Shown here one piece after another: positions 36,769 through 45,763 of a stretch of DNA of 64,000 nucleotides. Position numbers and translations under genes: made by a program. The DNA is taken from the NCBI RefSeq assembly GCF_001431725.1, contig NZ_CP013106.1:186001-250000 (forward strand), read 5' to 3'. Under the pieces are notes generated by a model. The model worked only from the letters and a program-made list of their open reading frames with translations. It was not told the DNA's origin and searched no databases. The stretch is from Halomonas huangheensis (GTDB taxonomy: Bacteria > Pseudomonadota > Gammaproteobacteria > Pseudomonadales > Halomonadaceae). Every line of letters begins with the position of its first letter. The stretch's first letter is position 1.

Positions 36769-37128
36769 CAGTTTCTCCTGAGGAGCATGGTTATCATGAA
36801 TGGCACTGCCTCAGTTGCCGCGTAGCAGAGGGTTATGTACACAATGTCTACTGCGACTGCCCTGTGGCAGAGCGTGGGTACCGGTTTTATGCAGCATAGT
36901 TCATAGAGAACAGGTTCATAGAGAACAGGTTCATGGATAACAAATGTCGTTGCCTGCTACGTCATTCTGGTAAGCGTAGCGGCTGGAGTCGTGATCGACG
37001 AATGTAAGACTTACAGGGAATGTAGAGTGAAAACCTTTGATATCCACGAACAGCCAGCCGAAGGCTCCGAAACGGAGACTTCGCATCGTCGTGACGCGGT
37101 TCAGGAAAGCTGGAGGCTTGAGTCCGGA
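36769..37128. other. Gene-free spacer upstream of dctP with 15-bp repeats
   Basis: 360 nt without a supported gene; must contain the dctP promoter and the end of the manganese transporter operon. Two exact copies and a partial third of GTTCATAGAGAACAG run at 36899-36941, about 130 nt upstream of dctP. Confidence 0.6.
36899..36941. repeat. Tandem 15-bp repeat upstream of dctP
   Basis: Two perfect units of GTTCATAGAGAACAG (36899-36913, 36914-36928) and a diverged third. Each unit contains the partial palindrome GTTC-N5-GAAC, so each could be a dimer-binding site, giving a phased operator array. Confidence 0.8.
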
Positions 37129-38268
37129 TCAGGTGTTCTGGTGCTGGCCCGGTTCGAGAATTTCTCGAGCCAGTTGTCGTCCGGCGGGTGTCAGTGTGAG
37201 AAGGCTGCCCTGCTGAAGGATCAATTCCTTGTGCCGTGCACGCTCCACGACCTGCTGGGCGCGGCTGTCAGCCCAGCGTAGATGATCACGTAATGCCTGG
37301 GTAACGTTCTCCACGGCCTGCTCGGGGCCATCCTCGTGATTGAACAGGTGTACTGCCAGAGTGCGGCTGTCGTTCAGGGCGCGTTGGCGGCGGCGTTGTT
37401 GCCACAAGGCGAGCATTCCGTGGCGTGGGCCGAATAGAAATGCCAGCAGCAGGAACACCCCGGTCATTACTGCCATCATGCCGCCGATCGATACATTCCA
37501 CAGCACCGCCAGTTGATAACCAATAATACTCGAGGCAATCGAGATCAGGGCGCCATAGAGGAACATGCGCTCGAGTCGATCCGTGAGCAGCCAGGCGGCC
37601 GATGGCGGGACAATCACGAAGGCCACGAACAGCACGGCCCCTACTGCGTCGAATGCCGCCACAGCGGTGCCACTGGTCAGCAACAGCAGGGCATAGAACA
37701 ACACGCCGGGTGCGAAGCCGAGTGCCCGGGCCAGCGCGGTATCGAAGGTCGCCAGCTTCAATTCCTTGTAGAAGACGAGAATGAACAGGCCGTTGACCAG
37801 CGTCATCCCGCCCATCGACAGCAGTGCTCGGGGCACTTCGGCACCACCAATAGTCAATGTGTCCAGCCATACGAAGCCGATCTCGCCGAGAAGTACCGTG
37901 TGAGCGTCGATGTGGACATCACTGGCGTACAGGTTGATCAGCAGGATGCCGAGCGAAAACAGCACCGGGAACACCAGGCCGATAGCGGCATCCTTCTTGA
38001 CCCGCTGTGTGCTGACCAGTAATTCAGTGAGAAACACCGTCAGTAGCCCGGTCAGCGCTGCACCGAGAATCTGCCATGGTCCACTGGACTGGTGGGTCAG
38101 CAGCCAGACCACGACGATGCCGAAAACGATTGAATGGCCGATCGCATCGGACAGCATGCTGCTGCCGCGCAGTACGAGGAAGGTGCCGACCAGGCTTGAG
38201 GCAATTCCTACCAGCGCACCCACAAGCATGATCATCAAATCGATGTCGTTGAAGATCGACGCGATCAC
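37129..38268 (-). CDS. Metal (Mn/Zn/Fe) ABC transporter permease with C-terminal winged-helix-like tail (second permease)
   Basis: ABC-3 family membrane subunit for divalent metal import. The start is GTG 38268, overlapping the stop of the previous permease (GTGA), giving 379 residues; family members are usually ~280. Residues 1-275 are the permease (eight or nine helices; LRGSSMLSDAIGHSIVFGIV near 35, AFDAVGAVLFVAFVIVPPSAA near 195). The extra C-terminal ~95 residues are hydrophilic and read like a DtxR-type winged helix (LRWADSRAQQVVERA then LILQQGSLLTLTPAGRQLA). Last gene of the mnt operon. Confidence 0.9.
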   Translation of the reverse strand: MIASIFNDIDLMIMLVGALVGIASSLVGTFLVLRGSSMLSDAIGHSIVFGIVVVWLLTHQSSGPWQILGAALTGLLTVFLTELLVSTQRVKKDAAIGLVFPVLFSLGILLINLYASDVHIDAHTVLLGEIGFVWLDTLTIGGAEVPRALLSMGGMTLVNGLFILVFYKELKLATFDTALARALGFAPGVLFYALLLLTSGTAVAAFDAVGAVLFVAFVIVPPSAAWLLTDRLERMFLYGALISIASSIIGYQLAVLWNVSIGGMMAVMTGVFLLLAFLFGPRHGMLALWQQRRRQRALNDSRTLAVHLFNHEDGPEQAVENVTQALRDHLRWADSRAQQVVERARHKELILQQGSLLTLTPAGRQLAREILEPGQHQNT

Positions 38269-39443
38269 GACATGGCCTCCTCGGCAGGGTGGCTGAGCAG
38301 GCGCTCGGCCTTCGCTATGCCGTTTGCCGTCAAAATCCATTGTGGTGCAGTGGCCGGTTCGTCGGGTGGTGGCGATTGGAGGCTCACCCAGCCGCGTTGT
38401 GCCAGGCGCTGCAGAGCGCGGCGAGTGTTGGTACCGTGATAGATATCGAGCATGCCCTGGTCGAAGCGGTAGCCCGGATCCTTATGCTGACTCGCGAGGT
38501 GGTAGAGAGTGGTCAACACCTTCTGGTGATGCAGGGCACGGCGATCGCTGCGCATCTTGAAGATTTCCCACACGAAGCCTCGCCCTGGCGCAAACAGCAG
38601 TGATATGACCACCACCACTGAAAGGCTGAGGATGATCAATGGACCAGTCGCCAGGCCGCGTCCCATGGCGCTGATGACCGCTCCGCATACGCCGCCGAAG
38701 ATGCCGAACAGTGCGGCGAGCATTACCATGCGCTCGAGGCGGTGGGTCCATTGCCGCGCGGCTACCGCCGGTGCGATGATCATGGCCGCCATCAACACCA
38801 CGCCCACCATCTGTAGACCGACGACAACTGCCAGCGCAATCATTACTGTCAGCACGCTTTCCAACACGGCGATCGGCAAGCCGATACAGGCGGCGAACTG
38901 AGGGTCGAAGGACACCAGCTTGAACTCCTTCCACAGTGCCGTGACCAGTAGCAGAGCGGTGATGGTGACGGCGGCCATGATCCACAGATCGCTACGTAAA
39001 GTCGCTGCTGCCTGTCCGAACAGGAAGGCATCGAGGCCACCCTGAGAGGCATTGTTGCTGCCCTGAATATGCGTCAACAGCACTACACCGACGGCGAAGA
39101 ACACACTCAGGGTCACGCCCAGTGCGGCATCTGTCTTGAGGCGACTCATGCGTGTCAGCCACAGCATCGCCAGCGCCGCGAGGGCCCCGGTAATCAAGGC
39201 ACCGGTAAGGAGACTGCCGAGATGACGACCACCAGAGACGATGAAGCCAAGGCAGATGCCGGGCAGGGCGGCGTGAGACAGGGTGTCACCGAGCAGGCTC
39301 TGTTTGCGCAGCACCGCGAAACTGCCGAGGACACCGCTGACCAGCCCCAACAGGGCCGCTCCGATGACCACGTTCTGGAGGGTATAGTCGCTCAGCCAGT
39401 CAACTAGCGTCATTGCAGAGCTGGTCATTGGAGAGCCGGTCAT
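38265..39443 (-). CDS. Metal ABC transporter permease with C-terminal winged-helix-like tail (first permease)
   Basis: 392 residues. The permease core has LGSFAVLRKQSLLGDTLSHAALPG near residue 45, typical of ABC-3 proteins, and LQMVGVVLMAAMIIAPAVAARQ near 210. The C-terminal ~90 residues (from about RSDRRALHHQK) are hydrophilic and winged-helix-like: KVLTTLYHLA, MLDIYHGTNTRRALQRLAQRGWVSL, then WILTANGIAKAERLL, similar in layout to the tail of its partner. ATG overlaps the ATPase gene stop by 4 bases. The two permeases probably form a heterodimer. Confidence 0.9.
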   Translation of the reverse strand: MTGSPMTSSAMTLVDWLSDYTLQNVVIGAALLGLVSGVLGSFAVLRKQSLLGDTLSHAALPGICLGFIVSGGRHLGSLLTGALITGALAALAMLWLTRMSRLKTDAALGVTLSVFFAVGVVLLTHIQGSNNASQGGLDAFLFGQAAATLRSDLWIMAAVTITALLLVTALWKEFKLVSFDPQFAACIGLPIAVLESVLTVMIALAVVVGLQMVGVVLMAAMIIAPAVAARQWTHRLERMVMLAALFGIFGGVCGAVISAMGRGLATGPLIILSLSVVVVISLLFAPGRGFVWEIFKMRSDRRALHHQKVLTTLYHLASQHKDPGYRFDQGMLDIYHGTNTRRALQRLAQRGWVSLQSPPPDEPATAPQWILTANGIAKAERLLSHPAEEAMS

Positions 39444-40246
39444 TGCAGGGACTCCGTCTCCACCGTTGCCGCATCGGAGGTCTGCGTGGAGTCGGTGACA
39501 TTGTCGAGTAGCGCAATCTGACCACCATAGGCGCGGCGCAGATGGTCAGCGGTATAGACATCCGCGACTCTGCCCTGGGCGATGACTCGCACATTGAGAA
39601 TCAGCATCCAGTCGAAATAGCTGCGCACTGTCTGTAGATCATGGTGAACGACGATCACCGTCTTGCCCTGGTCGCGCAGGCGACGAAGGATATCGACAAT
39701 GGCGCGCTCGGTGGTAGCGTCGACGCCCGCCATGGGTTCATCAAGGAAGTAGACATCAGCCTGCTGTACCAGAGCGCGGGCCAGAAAGATGCGTTGTTGC
39801 TGTCCACCTGACAACTGACTGATCTGACGCCTGGCGAAGGCCTGCATGCCGACCATTTCCAGCGCCTCGTGCGCCTGCTGACGCTCGTGGCGTCCAGGCC
39901 GACGTAGCCAGCCAAGACGTCCATACAACCCCATCATCACCACATCCAATGCGGTGGTTGGGAAGTCCCAGTCAACACTGGAGCGCTGGGGGACATAGCC
40001 AACCCGGCGGCGAGCTTTTTGATAGGGTCTACCATGCAGGGTGACATGGCCCGCGACGCTGGGCACCAGCCCCAGGATGCTCTTGATCAGGGTGCTCTTG
40101 CCGGCGCCATTGGGGCCGACGATCGCTGCCATGACCCCTGGCGGTACGTCGAGGTCGATGTCCCACAGCACCGGCTTGCCGTGGTAACTGACTGTGAGAT
40201 CCTCGACATGTAGTGCGAGGTCGGGTTCATGGAGCAGCTCGGTCAT
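39440..40246 (-). CDS. Metal ABC transporter ATP-binding protein
   Basis: Energises uptake by the two permeases. From ATG 40246 (GGAG 8 nt upstream) 268 residues: Walker A GPNGAGKSTL near residue 43, Q-loop VPQRSSVDWDFP near 88 (this DWDFP form is common in Mn/Fe chelate-type ATPases), signature LSGGQQQRIFLARAL near 145, Walker B VYFLDEPMAG near 168, H-loop VVHHDL near 200. The C-terminus is acidic and Thr-rich. Between binding protein and permeases in the leftward operon. Confidence 0.96.
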   Translation of the reverse strand: MTELLHEPDLALHVEDLTVSYHGKPVLWDIDLDVPPGVMAAIVGPNGAGKSTLIKSILGLVPSVAGHVTLHGRPYQKARRRVGYVPQRSSVDWDFPTTALDVVMMGLYGRLGWLRRPGRHERQQAHEALEMVGMQAFARRQISQLSGGQQQRIFLARALVQQADVYFLDEPMAGVDATTERAIVDILRRLRDQGKTVIVVHHDLQTVRSYFDWMLILNVRVIAQGRVADVYTADHLRRAYGGQIALLDNVTDSTQTSDAATVETESLQ

Positions 40247-40324
40247 GGTGTGACTCCGCAAGTCAGATTTGATCAAGTCAGTGTTCAACAAGCTTGTGCT
40301 TATCACATTGATCTTCGGAGGCGA

Positions 40325-41329
40325 TCAGTTGGTGGCCGCGGAAGAAACTGCGGTATCGAGATTCACCTGCCAATTGGCTGCCCAGCTCTGCAGGGCATCG
40401 GGCAATGGCACGACGTCACCCCCCAGTGCGGTGACAATATGCTGGGTATTGGCGACCAGCATGCCGATATAGGTACCATCGGCAGTGTCGGCAGCCCCCA
40501 TGGCATCGGAGTACAGTTCGCCGCCAATGTTCACCCGCTGGCCACGACTGGAGGCTGCATCAATCACTGCCTGTACCGTACGCGGATTGATGGTGCTTTC
40601 GACAAACAGTGCCGGAACCCCTCGTTCCACCACCAGATCAACGGTACGACGGATGTCGCCAACGCCGGTCTCGGTGGCCGTGGACATGCCCTGTATACCG
40701 GCGACTTCGATGCCGTAGGCCTGGCCGAAGTAGTTGAAGGCATCGTGGGCGGTGACCAGGATCCGCTGGCGCTCGGGAATGGTCACGATGCTGGCCCGAA
40801 TCCACTCATCCAGCGCCTTGAGCTGGGCCTCGTATGCTGTGGCTCGCGTCTGAATACCATCACCACACTGCGGACGTTCCTCGGCGAGCGTCTCGGCCAC
40901 GGTTGGCACGAGCTGTGCCCAGAGCCCCACATCCATCCACAGGTGGGGATCAACGCCATAAGCGTCCTCACTGTGGATAAGTTGCGTCTCGTCGATGGCT
41001 TGCTCGGATACCGCAACGGCAGGTTTGATCCGCGAGAAGCGATCCAGTACCTCGCCCAGCTGTCCTTCCAGTGAATAGCCGCTGAACAGGATCAATTCAG
41101 CCTCATTGAGCTCATGCACATCGCGTGCACTGGCTTGATACAGGTGGGGGTCTACGCCTGGTCCCATCATGGTAGTTGTGGCAACACAGTCTCCGCCGAC
41201 CTGGCTGACCACATCGCTGAGCATACCTACCGTGACCATGGTCTTGAGCGGAGCGCTATCATCCGCCCAGCCCGAATGACTGAAGGCGAGAGCCATCAGG
41301 GTTGTAATCAGGCGTAGGCGAAAGCGCAT
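40325..41329 (-). CDS. Metal ABC transporter substrate-binding protein (manganese-type)
   Basis: Cluster A-I metal-binding receptor. From ATG 41329 (GGAG 6 nt upstream) 334 residues: signal peptide ending HSGWA, then MVTVGMLSDVVSQVGGD, the metal His in MGPGVDPHLYQASARD near residue 62, second His in GVDPHLWMDVGLW near 132, Glu in the VPALFVESTINPRTVQAVID region near 230, and Asp in GGELYSDAMGAADTADGTYIGM near 275. It lacks the long His-rich loop typical of ZnuA, favouring manganese or iron. mntR lies 176 nt upstream on the same strand. Confidence 0.94.
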   Translation of the reverse strand: MRFRLRLITTLMALAFSHSGWADDSAPLKTMVTVGMLSDVVSQVGGDCVATTTMMGPGVDPHLYQASARDVHELNEAELILFSGYSLEGQLGEVLDRFSRIKPAVAVSEQAIDETQLIHSEDAYGVDPHLWMDVGLWAQLVPTVAETLAEERPQCGDGIQTRATAYEAQLKALDEWIRASIVTIPERQRILVTAHDAFNYFGQAYGIEVAGIQGMSTATETGVGDIRRTVDLVVERGVPALFVESTINPRTVQAVIDAASSRGQRVNIGGELYSDAMGAADTADGTYIGMLVANTQHIVTALGGDVVPLPDALQSWAANWQVNLDTAVSSAATN

Positions 41330-41410
41330 ACCGGTCTCCATGAGCAATGGGCATCAGCCCTGAGCGGAGTGAGTGACGATGAGAAATTCTAGCGTCTTGC
41401 TATCATTTAT

Positions 41411-41426
41411 AGACTTTGCTAAGTCT
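41411..41426 (-). promoter_or_regulatory. Candidate MntR operator before the manganese ABC operon
   Basis: Perfect 6-bp inverted repeat AGACTT-TGCT-AAGTCT in the mntR to binding-protein spacer, 82 nt before the start codon. On the minus strand it reads AGACTTAGCAAAGTCT and shares the core TAGCAAAG with the E. coli mntH MntR box as I recall it. A TATAAA hexamer follows immediately downstream, placing the palindrome in a promoter. Confidence 0.5.
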
Positions 41427-41505
41427 TGCGCCACAATGCTCCCTGGGTCAAGAAGCACAGAGCTATAGAGGTAATTGAATTGAGCTATTTCCGCAGAGTG
41501 GTGCG

Positions 41506-41958
41506 TCAGTTGCCAAGAAAGCGTTCGAAAGCGGCCAGTGTTTCAGCACTGACGTGATGCTCAATGCCTTCGGCATCAACGCGGGCGGTCTCGGCATCGA
41601 TCCCCAACTTGATCAGGAAGGCTTCGACAATGCGATGACGTTGGCGACTGGCGGCAGCGAGGGCTTCTCCCTGCTTGGTCAGAAAGACGCCGCGGTAAGG
41701 GCGCTTGATGATCAAGCCTTCTTCATCGAGACGCTTGAGCATCTTGGCAACGGTGGGTTGAGCAACACCCAGTCGACGGGCAATATCGGTCTGACGAGCC
41801 TCCCCAGCATCTGCAATGAGGTCGGATATCAGCTCCACATAATCTTCAATCAGCTCGGTGCGGCGAGCATCGCGTGCCTTGCGGAAGCCTTCGACATGAC
41901 TTTCCGGAGAAATCAGAGAGGCACGATGTAGTTCATCTGGGTTGGCAGGTTCGGACAT
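41506..41958 (-). CDS. mntR: Manganese-responsive transcriptional regulator MntR
   Basis: DtxR-family repressor that senses Mn2+. 150 residues, close to E. coli MntR (155) along its length: [28 protein letters not shown], the winged helix-turn-helix [23 protein letters not shown] near residue 60, RGVFLTKQG near 98, and the dimer/metal domain with [13 protein letters not shown] and [14 protein letters not shown] near 130 (metal-binding Glu and His). It is upstream of and co-oriented with the manganese ABC genes, so it very likely controls them. Confidence 0.95.
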   Translation of the reverse strand: MSEPANPDELHRASLISPESHVEGFRKARDARRTELIEDYVELISDLIADAGEARQTDIARRLGVAQPTVAKMLKRLDEEGLIIKRPYRGVFLTKQGEALAAASRQRHRIVEAFLIKLGIDAETARVDAEGIEHHVSAETLAAFERFLGN

Positions 41959-42019
41959 GGGCTTGATGTTACCTCATAACAGAACGTCCATCTTGCCAAC
42001 TGCAGCGCCCAATGCAAGC

Positions 42020-42220
42020 TCAGCTTGGCGGTAAAGGGCATGGGAGACAATTTTTCGGCATTTTTTCGGTGGTGGATTCGGCAAGGACAAGCAGCTGTTT
42101 CAGTGGAAGGGCCGACGCATAAAGAAAACCCTGAAACTGGTGGCAGCCCAGCTCCACCAGGCAATGTTGCTGAGGATGTGTTTCGACTTCTTCCGCGATG
42201 ACATCCAGTTTGAGATTGAT
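42020..42220 (-). pseudogene. Remnant of an EAL-domain (cyclic-di-GMP phosphodiesterase) gene
   Basis: On the minus strand one frame reads about 66 codons to a TGA at 42020: SINLKLDVIAEEVETHPQQ, then LVELGCHQFQGFLYASALPLKQLL. This is the C-terminal end of an EAL domain (family pattern AEGVET..Q...L..LGC...QGY...P.P). Upstream of about 42220 the frame no longer resembles EAL and meets a stop before a complete domain; the remaining ~90% of the domain is absent. It therefore looks like a decayed 3' fragment. The rest of 41959-42335 shows nothing recognisable. Confidence 0.75.
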
Positions 42221-42335
42221 TGACTCGCTTCGCTTGTCCTTTGGGCCAGCCGTCGGCTGTAGCCACCACTGCGTTTCGGCTCAACGCTGCACGGCCTGGC
42301 GCAGTGGTGTGTAAACACCCTCTTGGTGAAAGCCG

Positions 42336-43136
42336 CTACATGAACTGCATATTGAGGCCGAAGAATATCTGCCAATCCGGTTGCCCGGGGCCCTCATCGG
42401 CTACCGAGAACTGGGGCTCGACAAATATGTTGTAGACGGTCTTGCCAGAGTGTATGACCTGACCGACCCCCGCCCCCAGCGGCACACTGTAGCTGTCGTT
42501 CTCGAGGTTATAGGCCCAGATGGGCGCGCTGCGCAGATATGTGCCGCCACCCAGTTGATAGAAGGTAAAGGGCTGGAATGTGGCGAGCTCAACATCCTCA
42601 CGATCTTCCTCGCCGTCGAAACTCTTCTGCCACGATGCCAGATATCCGTACTGGAATTTCGGTGACTCGGCATTGAACAACACATTGACCAGACCCGCTG
42701 ACCACTTCTCAGTCCCTAAAGCGTCCTCGGACGCAGTGGGGGCCGTCAGTTGGGGGCCAATACCGAAGCTGACAGCTGGATTGCCGGTATCGAACAGGTA
42801 GGAAGCGAAGAGATTCATATCGCCAAGACCGGTTTCGCTGTGCCCGGAAGGTGCTGTGGGGAAAGTGTTTATGGGTAGTGATGCACGCAACAGCCAGTCC
42901 GATTCGCCGAGTGAGAAGGGCGTGGCATAGCGTAGCCAGAACTGATTGGCGTCTTCATCGCTCTCGGTCAGGTCCGGGATGTAATAATTCTGCAGATTGA
43001 ATGCCGTCATGCTGGCCAGTGGATTGTTGGCCTGAGCCGCCGAACCGCCGCCGCCTTCCTGGGCCAGTACTGTGTGGCTGGCGATGGTGCCGCCAATCAG
43101 CATCGAGGTGGCGATAAATCGGGTCATGTGTTGCAT
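42336..43136 (-). CDS. Outer-membrane beta-barrel protein (MetA-pathway/neuromedin U-type)
   Basis: From ATG 43136 (AGGAG 8 nt upstream) 266 residues: signal peptide ending TVLAQ, a Gly-rich linker, then alternating amphipathic strands with frequent aromatic residues ([36 protein letters not shown]) and a C-terminal Phe-Gly-Leu-Asn-Met-Gln-Phe-Met strand, as in outer-membrane barrels. GLGDMNLF and GIGPQL are familiar from the family annotated as transporter or [17 protein letters not shown] outer-membrane protein; role unknown. Downstream of a second barrel gene on the same strand. Confidence 0.78.
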   Translation of the reverse strand: MQHMTRFIATSMLIGGTIASHTVLAQEGGGGSAAQANNPLASMTAFNLQNYYIPDLTESDEDANQFWLRYATPFSLGESDWLLRASLPINTFPTAPSGHSETGLGDMNLFASYLFDTGNPAVSFGIGPQLTAPTASEDALGTEKWSAGLVNVLFNAESPKFQYGYLASWQKSFDGEEDREDVELATFQPFTFYQLGGGTYLRSAPIWAYNLENDSYSVPLGAGVGQVIHSGKTVYNIFVEPQFSVADEGPGQPDWQIFFGLNMQFM

Positions 43137-43228
43137 TGTCATATCTCCTTTGCACTGTAGGTAGAGCCAATCCCTGCCCCTTGCCTGATGGATACGCCAG
43201 TGAGCGATAATCCGGGCATGGCCCTTGA

Positions 43229-44002
43229 TCAGAAGTGGAACGAGTAAGCTAACAACGGACCTTCGTAGGTCACCTCATCCAGGTACTTGCTGTCGCTATC
43301 GAGCTGCCAGTTCATGTAGCGATAGCCTCCAGAAACTGTGTTGGGTCCCCAGCTGTAGCTGACTGCACCGTAGGCTTGCCAGGTGAGGTCGGAGCCACCG
43401 CCGCCGACGTCGACCAGGAAGGGGAAGGCCCAGTTCTGGTCAATCGTGTAGGCTCCACGCAACCCCACTATCACATCCGTCGGGTCCTCTTCGATATCCA
43501 GACGGTAGGAGACCCCCGCGTCATCCGCATCGGTCTTCAAGGTGGTATCGAAATTGGCATAGCGCAGGCCACCGGTACCATACAGCTCCCAGTTACGATT
43601 CTTCACCAGGCGATAGCCGGCGTAGCCTGAGAGCACGGTGGTGCTTGAATTGACATCGGTGTCAGCGGTTACCGAACCGCCGTCGATGGGAACATCGAGA
43701 TTCTCGGACTTGCCGACATCGGCGTAGACAACATCGAAGCCATACAGCCAATTACCACGACGATGCTCGAGGTTGCCCTCGAAGGCGAAGTCGAGATTAT
43801 CGAGCATCGTGCTGTTGTCGATATCGACCTCGGCACCGTTGGTCAGTTTTTCATTGACGTTGGTGACCCATAGATAGATGGACGCCGTGGTTTCCGGTTG
43901 CTGTGCAGAAGCTGAATTGGTAGCCAGCATCGCTCCACTGAGCAGTGTCAGATACAGGACAATACGGGAGTTGATAGGCACCGCACGATCTCGGGTTTTC
44001 AT
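43229..44002 (-). CDS. Outer-membrane beta-barrel protein of unknown function
   Basis: From ATG 44002 (AAGGAC upstream) 257 residues: signal peptide ending NSASAQ, then [16 protein letters not shown] and alternating strands; [23 protein letters not shown] near 130, the [12 protein letters not shown] segment near 180, [24 protein letters not shown] near 215 and a terminal aromatic LLAYSFHF suited to BAM recognition. Probably an 8-12-stranded barrel. 92 nt ahead of the other barrel gene, so possibly co-expressed. No specific homologue is recognised. Confidence 0.72.
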   Translation of the reverse strand: MKTRDRAVPINSRIVLYLTLLSGAMLATNSASAQQPETTASIYLWVTNVNEKLTNGAEVDIDNSTMLDNLDFAFEGNLEHRRGNWLYGFDVVYADVGKSENLDVPIDGGSVTADTDVNSSTTVLSGYAGYRLVKNRNWELYGTGGLRYANFDTTLKTDADDAGVSYRLDIEEDPTDVIVGLRGAYTIDQNWAFPFLVDVGGGGSDLTWQAYGAVSYSWGPNTVSGGYRYMNWQLDSDSKYLDEVTYEGPLLAYSFHF

Positions 44003-44670
44003 GGGGTCAAGTCCTTGTCTGCAGATGTCGGAATGACATGGTTGGCTATGCAAGAGTGACCACTACTGCAAGACAGCATTTCCCGTTCTGCGCGGGAATA
44101 TCGGGAACTCAGGCGAGAATTCAGGTGTCTCAACCAGCGACGAACTCAGATAGCCAGCTATCTGTTGTGGCCATGCGCTCCAGAGAAACGGGAGCGGCGG
44201 CAGACTGTACTGATTCAGTACGCTGGATATATACATGGTTTGCCCGATCCGTAGCGGTGACCAATGTGGAGCTATAGCTCCTGCGGGGTAGAGAAATGGC
44301 TGAGTCTCCATAAGCCCTGAACTGTGCGTATAGCCGTATCTTGTGGGTGGGCGGCCACGATCCTTCACGCAATGTCATGGAAACTGGCAATACTCCGAGC
44401 GTTGCACGGACTCTCTTGCGTGTGACATTGCGGCGATGTTCGCTTGTTGGCTCACGGTCAAGCGCGCAGCGGGTGATCACTACCCCCTCCAGTGTAGACT
44501 CAGTTGCCACTTTTGTGCCGTATCGAGAGGTCGGCGACGATGCTGATCATTACCAATTGCTGATGTGTTTTTTATATCATTGATTTGGCAGGATAAAATC
44601 GGCTTTCGCGGTGTTTTTACCCGCTGCTGAAGATGGCTTCAGTGGCAGTTTATTGATCGAGAGAGATGCA
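44003..44670. other. 668-nt spacer without supported gene
   Basis: Short open frames here look like chance: no ribosome sites, unlikely compositions. The right end is AT-rich (about 44560-44600, with TATATCATTG and GGATAAAAT) and probably carries the promoter of the DUF333 lipoprotein gene. A small inverted repeat TTCCCG/CGGGAA lies at about 44080-44098. Confidence 0.5.
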
Positions 44671-44931
44671 ATGAAAAAGACGATTTTGATGGGAACTGTA
44701 CTGAGTGCCGCGGTGCTGGCCGGTTGTTCTTCCAGTGACGAGCTGCAGGCCAGCAGCGATGAGAGTGTTGGTATGCCGAACCCTGCCGCAGTGCACTGCG
44801 AAAGTAAGGGCGGCACCCACGAGATCCAGAAAACCAATGAAGGTGACATTGGTATCTGCCACCTACCCGACGGCACCTCTGTCGATGCCTGGCAGCTGTA
44901 TCGTGATGATATGGGCGAAACTCAGCAGTGA
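44671..44931 (+). CDS. DUF333-family lipoprotein
   Basis: 86 residues from ATG 44671: lipoprotein signal with lipobox VLAGC near residue 17, a short Ser/Asp-rich linker, then the DUF333 domain MPNPAAVHCESKGGTHEI near 35-52 and GICHLPDGTSVDAWQLYRDD near 60-80. Two conserved Cys (in VHCESK and GICHL) probably form a disulfide. Family members are sometimes labelled putative hemolysin without evidence; function unknown. Anchored in the envelope. Confidence 0.88.
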   Translation: MKKTILMGTVLSAAVLAGCSSSDELQASSDESVGMPNPAAVHCESKGGTHEIQKTNEGDIGICHLPDGTSVDAWQLYRDDMGETQQ

Positions 44932-44951
44932 CCCGCGCCCCCTTCCGTCAT

Positions 44952-44978
44952 GCTGTCGCGCCCTCCGGGCACGACAGC
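44952..44978. terminator. Hairpin between the DUF333 and glycosyltransferase genes
   Basis: Stem GCTGTCG/CGACAGC extended by GCCC/GGGC across one mismatch, loop TCC, in the 46-nt space between two convergent genes. U-runs are weak. Confidence 0.6.
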
Positions 44979-45763
44979 TAGCGGTTGACCACCCTGGTCG
45001 TCTTCTGCTGCCTGGTCCACTTCCCTTCCGCCTTGTCGATGTATTGAAAGTATTCGTTGGTAAATGTCCCCTGTATACAGGCTGCCTTGTTGGGGATCGC
45101 GGGTACCTCTTGCGGTGAAATAGCCTGGTTTATTGCGCCAGGACCGGTCATGTCGAAAACGCCATTAATCCTGTTTTCGCGAATATTTTTCACAACCTCG
45201 TCAATCGCCTTTCCGATATCCGAGTCATTTGGCTGGGCGGCCAGGAAGTAATTGGTCAACTTGCCGTTTCTGGCGAGTATGAACAGTTTCTCGTGGTGAC
45301 CGGTGATTGCACTCAGCGGCCATACCGCATGGGCATCGATGTCCATATAGACCCCGCCTTCTCGATATAGCACCAGAAGCCGCCATAGATCTGCCTGAGC
45401 GGCACCAATCTGTAGCTGGCAATAGCAGTCAAATATTTCATTCGGGAAATGCTGCTTGATGTAGCGTGCTCTGGCTTCGGTCGTCATGAAGCGGTAGGTA
45501 AAGTCTCGGCTCATCAGCCTGTTGACCAGGTAGTTGAGATAGACCGGTAGAGTCACCTTGTCGGTGTAGTTGGTTTGCCAAAGTACCCGAGGAATCCCAT
45601 GGGAGGTTGCTCCTGGCGGTGTCTTCAATATGGCATCAGCATGACCAGGGAGGTGGAATCTCATGTGTGGCAAGGCGAAGTGGAAGGCGTAGGAGAATGC
45701 CTTGCAGAGCGTGCCAATGAATCTAAGGATTCTGCCTGAGGTAATTCGGAGTGCGTTTTTCAT
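44978..45763 (-). CDS. Glycosyltransferase with DXD sugar-binding region (GT32-like)
   Basis: 261 residues, cytoplasmic with a hydrophobic stretch near the N-terminus. IPRVLWQTNYTDKV near residue 60 and the metal/nucleotide-sugar site LVLYREGGVYMDIDAHAVWPL near 140 identify the Gly_transf_sug (DXD) family, which includes Och1-like and capsular polysaccharide transferases. A later block, FDMTGPGAINQAI near 205, is also family-typical. It stands alone rather than in a polysaccharide operon, so the acceptor is unknown. Confidence 0.87.
   Translation of the reverse strand: MKNALRITSGRILRFIGTLCKAFSYAFHFALPHMRFHLPGHADAILKTPPGATSHGIPRVLWQTNYTDKVTLPVYLNYLVNRLMSRDFTYRFMTTEARARYIKQHFPNEIFDCYCQLQIGAAQADLWRLLVLYREGGVYMDIDAHAVWPLSAITGHHEKLFILARNGKLTNYFLAAQPNDSDIGKAIDEVVKNIRENRINGVFDMTGPGAINQAISPQEVPAIPNKAACIQGTFTNEYFQYIDKAEGKWTRQQKTTRVVNR

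Noticed and set aside
42100..42375. 91-codon leftward frame upstream of the outer-membrane barrel's stop
   Set aside because: The EAL similarity lies in a different frame; this one is its shadow.
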